In this document: piece after piece, positions 61,556-64,000 of the stretch | Layout of the letters: every line of letters starts with the position of its first letter | Numbering within the stretch: the stretch's first letter is position 1 | Assembly (NCBI GenBank): GCA_913058255.1 | Contig: CAJXQU010000003.1 | Span: forward strand, 124,001 to 188,000 | Length of the DNA stretch: 64,000 bases | From: an uncultured Pseudomonadota bacterium | GTDB taxonomy: Bacteria > Pseudomonadota > Gammaproteobacteria > CAJXQU01 | Direction: 5' to 3' | Translations under genes and position numbers: made by a program | Notes under the pieces: model-generated | Seen by the model: the letters and a program-made list of their open reading frames with translations, nothing else | Told to the model about the DNA's origin: nothing | Databases searched by the model: none

Positions 61556-61885
61556 TTATTTTTTACGGCTGGCCTTTTCTTCTATACCAGACTGCCCAAA
61601 CCGTCTTTCCAACTCATTAAGAACTGCTTCTGGCGTAAGGTCAAGGTTGTCTAGCATGACAAGCGTATGAAACCATAAGTCTGCCGTTTCATAGATCACT
61701 TGCTCAGGATCATTACCCTTTGCAGCAATCACCGTTTCAGTGGCTTCTTCACCGACCTTTTTTAAGATCGTGTCTAAGCCTTTGCGGTTAAGGTTCGCCA
61801 CATAAGAAGATTTAGGATCGGCTTGTTTTCGCTCGCTGATTATCTGTGCCAATTTAGCGAATGTTTCATTTTTCTTGAGTGTCAT
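61556..61885 (-). CDS. hisE: Phosphoribosyl-ATP pyrophosphatase
   Basis: Second step of histidine synthesis, MazG-like all-alpha fold, 109 residues: [43 protein letters not shown] and [10 protein letters not shown]-type EADLWFH here [14 protein letters not shown] stand-alone HisE; it is not fused to HisI, which is separate two genes upstream. Confidence 0.93.
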   Translation of the reverse strand: MTLKKNETFAKLAQIISERKQADPKSSYVANLNRKGLDTILKKVGEEATETVIAAKGNDPEQVIYETADLWFHTLVMLDNLDLTPEAVLNELERRFGQSGIEEKASRKK

Positions 61886-61897
61886 GAATTTATGCTT

Positions 61898-62635
61898 TTA
61901 TTGTGTTGCATGTTCTCTTAACGAGTTTCTTAGTGGTTGTAGTACTGCAGTAGGCGATTTTACCCGTCCACCAAAAATCTGCCTAGCAGTCACCCCTTTT
62001 CGATCATAAAATGCTTCATTCGCTTCGCGATCAATCTGTAGTGATGAGCCATCTAATGAAACTCCGGCAAACAAACCACGACTTCTTGAATAAGATAAAA
62101 TCTCAGCCTGTAATTTAACATCTGTCGCCGCTGCCAGATTCCTTCCAACAGGACCGGCCGCTACAGCGGCATCTAAACCCAATGTAAACTTACCTGACAT
62201 TAAACTATTCAAACCGCGTTTGTTCTTAAAAATCAGTATAACATCGGAAGACTGTGCACCAAGTTGCAGACCAAGACTACCACCCTTGAGCTTAATAAAC
62301 ACCGGATCACTCCAAGCATGGGTATTACGATTACGCATTATAATAATCCCCTCGCCATAACGTCCTCCAACAACAAGACCAACCTTAATAACTTCTGGAA
62401 TAATAGCTATCGCCTGTGCTTGAGATAACAAAGAGGGAGGAATTGATCGCTCAGGGATTGTCAGAATATCGCGCAAGACTTCATCCGCTAAGGCAATTTT
62501 CTCTTCTTGTTTTGTTTCAGATAAAAAAGGTTTAGGTGGCGGACTTCGTTTAGTTTGACTAAGCTCATGATCAGCAAGGGCAAGCTGGCTTGTCGTAAAA
62601 CTCAGAAACAACGCAATTTTTAGAAAAGGAGACAT
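61898..62635 (-). CDS. SYLF-domain (Ysc84-like) secreted protein
   Basis: 245 residues with a signal peptide (LKIALFLSFTTSQLALA) and a SYLF lipid-binding domain: LLSQAQAIAIIPEVIKVGLVVGGRYGEG, WSDPVFIKLKGGSLGLQLGAQSSDVILIFKN, LDAAVAAGPVGRNLAAATD, SYSRSRGLFAGVSLDGSSL. Family members bind phospholipids or have an unknown periplasmic role. It is inserted between hisI (8 bases) and hisE (12 bases), in the histidine run and on the same strand, so it is likely cotranscribed. Confidence 0.88.
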   Translation of the reverse strand: MSPFLKIALFLSFTTSQLALADHELSQTKRSPPPKPFLSETKQEEKIALADEVLRDILTIPERSIPPSLLSQAQAIAIIPEVIKVGLVVGGRYGEGIIIMRNRNTHAWSDPVFIKLKGGSLGLQLGAQSSDVILIFKNKRGLNSLMSGKFTLGLDAAVAAGPVGRNLAAATDVKLQAEILSYSRSRGLFAGVSLDGSSLQIDREANEAFYDRKGVTARQIFGGRVKSPTAVLQPLRNSLREHATQ

Positions 62636-62643
62636 AACAATGA

Positions 62644-63036
62644 TTACTTCTTTGTATAAATCGTCTCAGGATCCTGCAATATTGGATCCACTTCTTCCCA
62701 TTTTCCATCGACTAAACGCTTAAAAAAACAGTTATGTCGTCCAGTATGGCAAGCAATTCCACCTTTTTGCTCAACTTCCAACAAGATCACATCTTGATCA
62801 CAATCTATCCTTATCTCTTTGAGTACTTGTACATTCCCAGACTCTTCGCCTTTACGCCAAAGCTTCTGCCGTGATCGAGACCAATAAATTGCACGGCCTT
62901 CTTGCACGGTCAAAGTTAAAGCCTCCTCATTCATCCAGGCGACCATGAGAACTCTGCCATCCTTTGCTTGAGCAATGGCGGGAATTAAACCTTTTTCATC
63001 CCACTTTATTGCGTCTAACCAGTTGTTATCAACCAT
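62644..63036 (-). CDS. hisI: Phosphoribosyl-AMP cyclohydrolase
   Basis: Third step of histidine synthesis; zinc enzyme of 130 residues. [28 protein letters not shown] carries the metal-binding Asp triad, and Cys/His ligands follow. WMNEEAL and [18 protein letters not shown] are conserved. It lacks the HisE domain, unlike enterobacterial HisIE. Confidence 0.95.
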   Translation of the reverse strand: MVDNNWLDAIKWDEKGLIPAIAQAKDGRVLMVAWMNEEALTLTVQEGRAIYWSRSRQKLWRKGEESGNVQVLKEIRIDCDQDVILLEVEQKGGIACHTGRHNCFFKRLVDGKWEEVDPILQDPETIYTKK

Positions 63037-63061
63037 TAGTTAGTACTCATCTATTCTGTGC

Positions 63062-63835
63062 TCACAAACGAACTTCGATACCAGCATTGTGCATGATTTT
63101 CTTCGCTTCTCCGATCGTATGTTCCCCAAAATGGAAAATGCTCGCAGCCAAAACTGCATCTGCCTTACCTTTTGTAACCCCTTCTGTAAGATGCTCCAGC
63201 TTGCCAACACCGCCGGAAGCAATGACAGGAATACCAACAGCTTCTGAAACTGCACAGGTTAACTCCAGATCAAAACCATCACGGGTTCCATCTCGATCCA
63301 TACTCGTCAATAAAAGCTCGCCAGCCCCGAAGTTCTGCATTTTCACGGCCCACTCAACAACATCAATACCCGTAGGTTTACGGCCACCGTGGGTATAAAT
63401 TTCCCAACGTGGCGTTTCTTCAGGTTCAGAAACTCGTCGGGCATCAATCGCAACAACAATACACTGAGATCCAAATTTAGCAGATGCCTCAGCAACAAAA
63501 TCAGGGTTGAACACCGCTGCCGTATTGATACCGACTTTATCTGCACCGGCATTTAACATACGACGAATATCATCAATTTTGCGGATGCCGCCACCGACGG
63601 TCAGAGGAATAAACACCTGACTAGCAACCTCCTCAACCATATGCACCATCGTTTCACGATCGTCACTACTCGCGGTGATATCAAGAAACGTTATTTCATC
63701 GGCACCTTGTTCGTCGTACCGCTTAGCAACTTCAACAGGATCACCCGCATCGCGGATATCAACAAATTGGACTCCTTTTACAACACGCCCCGCGTCCACA
63801 TCCAAACAAGGAATAATTCTTTTAGCTAATGCCAT
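63062..63835 (-). CDS. hisF: Imidazole glycerol phosphate synthase subunit HisF
   Basis: Cyclase subunit, TIM barrel, 257 residues. [17 protein letters not shown], the catalytic Asp residues in DVDAGRV and in LTSMDRDGT, and the phosphate loops VGGGIR and [11 protein letters not shown] are intact. Works with HisH, which is outside the window. Two bases after the hisA stop. Confidence 0.96.
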   Translation of the reverse strand: MALAKRIIPCLDVDAGRVVKGVQFVDIRDAGDPVEVAKRYDEQGADEITFLDITASSDDRETMVHMVEEVASQVFIPLTVGGGIRKIDDIRRMLNAGADKVGINTAAVFNPDFVAEASAKFGSQCIVVAIDARRVSEPEETPRWEIYTHGGRKPTGIDVVEWAVKMQNFGAGELLLTSMDRDGTRDGFDLELTCAVSEAVGIPVIASGGVGKLEHLTEGVTKGKADAVLAASIFHFGEHTIGEAKKIMHNAGIEVRL

Positions 63836-63838
63836 TTA

Positions 63839-64000
63839 TTAGGTTCTCGTGAGTGGCGATATGTCATCAGCCAGCTTCTGCGCTTCGGCAAAATCTAGCG
63901 TGCCTTCGTAAATCGCTTTACCCGTAATCGCCCCCATAATACCTTCTTCTGCAACGGCACAAAGATTTTTAATATCATCCATATTGGTGATACCACCGGA
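63839..64000 (-). CDS. hisA: C-terminal part of HisA (isomerase), 5' end outside window
   Basis: The last 53 codons are present, in frame with the window edge: [34 protein letters not shown] and a stop just before hisF. The C-terminal phosphate-binding loop of the HisA barrel (GGI and [11 protein letters not shown]) is clear. HisA isomerises ProFAR to PRFAR. Confidence 0.94.
   Translation of the reverse strand, partial: SGGITNMDDIKNLCAVAEEGIMGAITGKAIYEGTLDFAEAQKLADDISPLTRT

Overview
The window is ordinary chromosome of a gammaproteobacterium. By eye it is of low-to-moderate GC (not computed). The evidence is a complete S10/spc/alpha ribosomal block, the mreBCD-mrdA-rodA-mltB-rlpA-dacA elongasome cluster divergent from gatCAB, a tRNA-Tyr-Gly-Thr-tuf unit, unfused hisI and hisE next to tatABC, type III pantothenate kinase (coaX), cysB, recG, ridA, yhbY, DUF2782 and SYLF genes. 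Separate hisI/hisE and coaX argue against the Enterobacteria. A Methylophaga/Cycloclasticus/Thiotrichales-like lineage is my guess, not a demonstrated placement. No phage, insertion sequence, CRISPR array or rRNA was seen.

Layout. 1-2.8 kb: the end of an unidentified gene, a MoeB/ThiF E1-like enzyme coupled to a JAMM peptidase, an orphan protein and yaaA. 2.9-5.75 kb: a soluble chemoreceptor with a CZB zinc domain, divergent from the ribosomal ABC-F factor ettA. 6-21.3 kb, minus strand: tRNA-Tyr, tRNA-Gly, tRNA-Thr(GGT), tuf, then rpsJ through rplQ without a gap in the usual order. 21.3-28.6 kb: a hydrolase, nadA, DUF2782, a LOG-family protein, polA, and an acyltransferase preceded by a tiny coupled ORF. 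28.8-34.8 kb: tRNA-Thr(TGT), a SPOR protein, coaX, birA, an FHA protein, a rhodanese and a zinc peptidase. 34.5-43.3 kb: a CxxC protein, cysB, a DUF465 protein, a TonB-dependent receptor, HDOD and HD proteins, yhbY, a nuclease-fold protein, DUF937 and ubiA. 43.3-55.6 kb, minus strand: recG, ridA, queD, dat, and the cell-wall elongation cluster back to mreB. 55.7-58.9 kb: gatCAB. 59.0-64 kb, minus strand: a gene remnant, ung, tatCBA, hisE, a SYLF gene, hisI, hisF and the end of hisA.

The most notable observations concern starts and arrangement. birA is open upstream through a full helix-turn-helix domain, but its only well-placed initiation codon is AUU. mreC aligns with its family only if it begins at AUA. 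The E. coli-type thrU-tyrU-glyT-thrT-tuf operon appears split in two: tRNA-Thr(TGT) stays with birA-coaX-SPOR, while Tyr-Gly-Thr(GGT)-tuf lies about 7.5 kb further on, same strand and order, behind its own near-consensus promoter. tuf is joined directly to rpsJ, with no secE-rpoBC or rpsL-rpsG-fusA segment between. I did not find a convincing new defence or mobile system. The best candidates for something undescribed are the E1/JAMM pair, the 37-codon coupled leader ORF, the polA downstream region and the SYLF insertion in the his operon.
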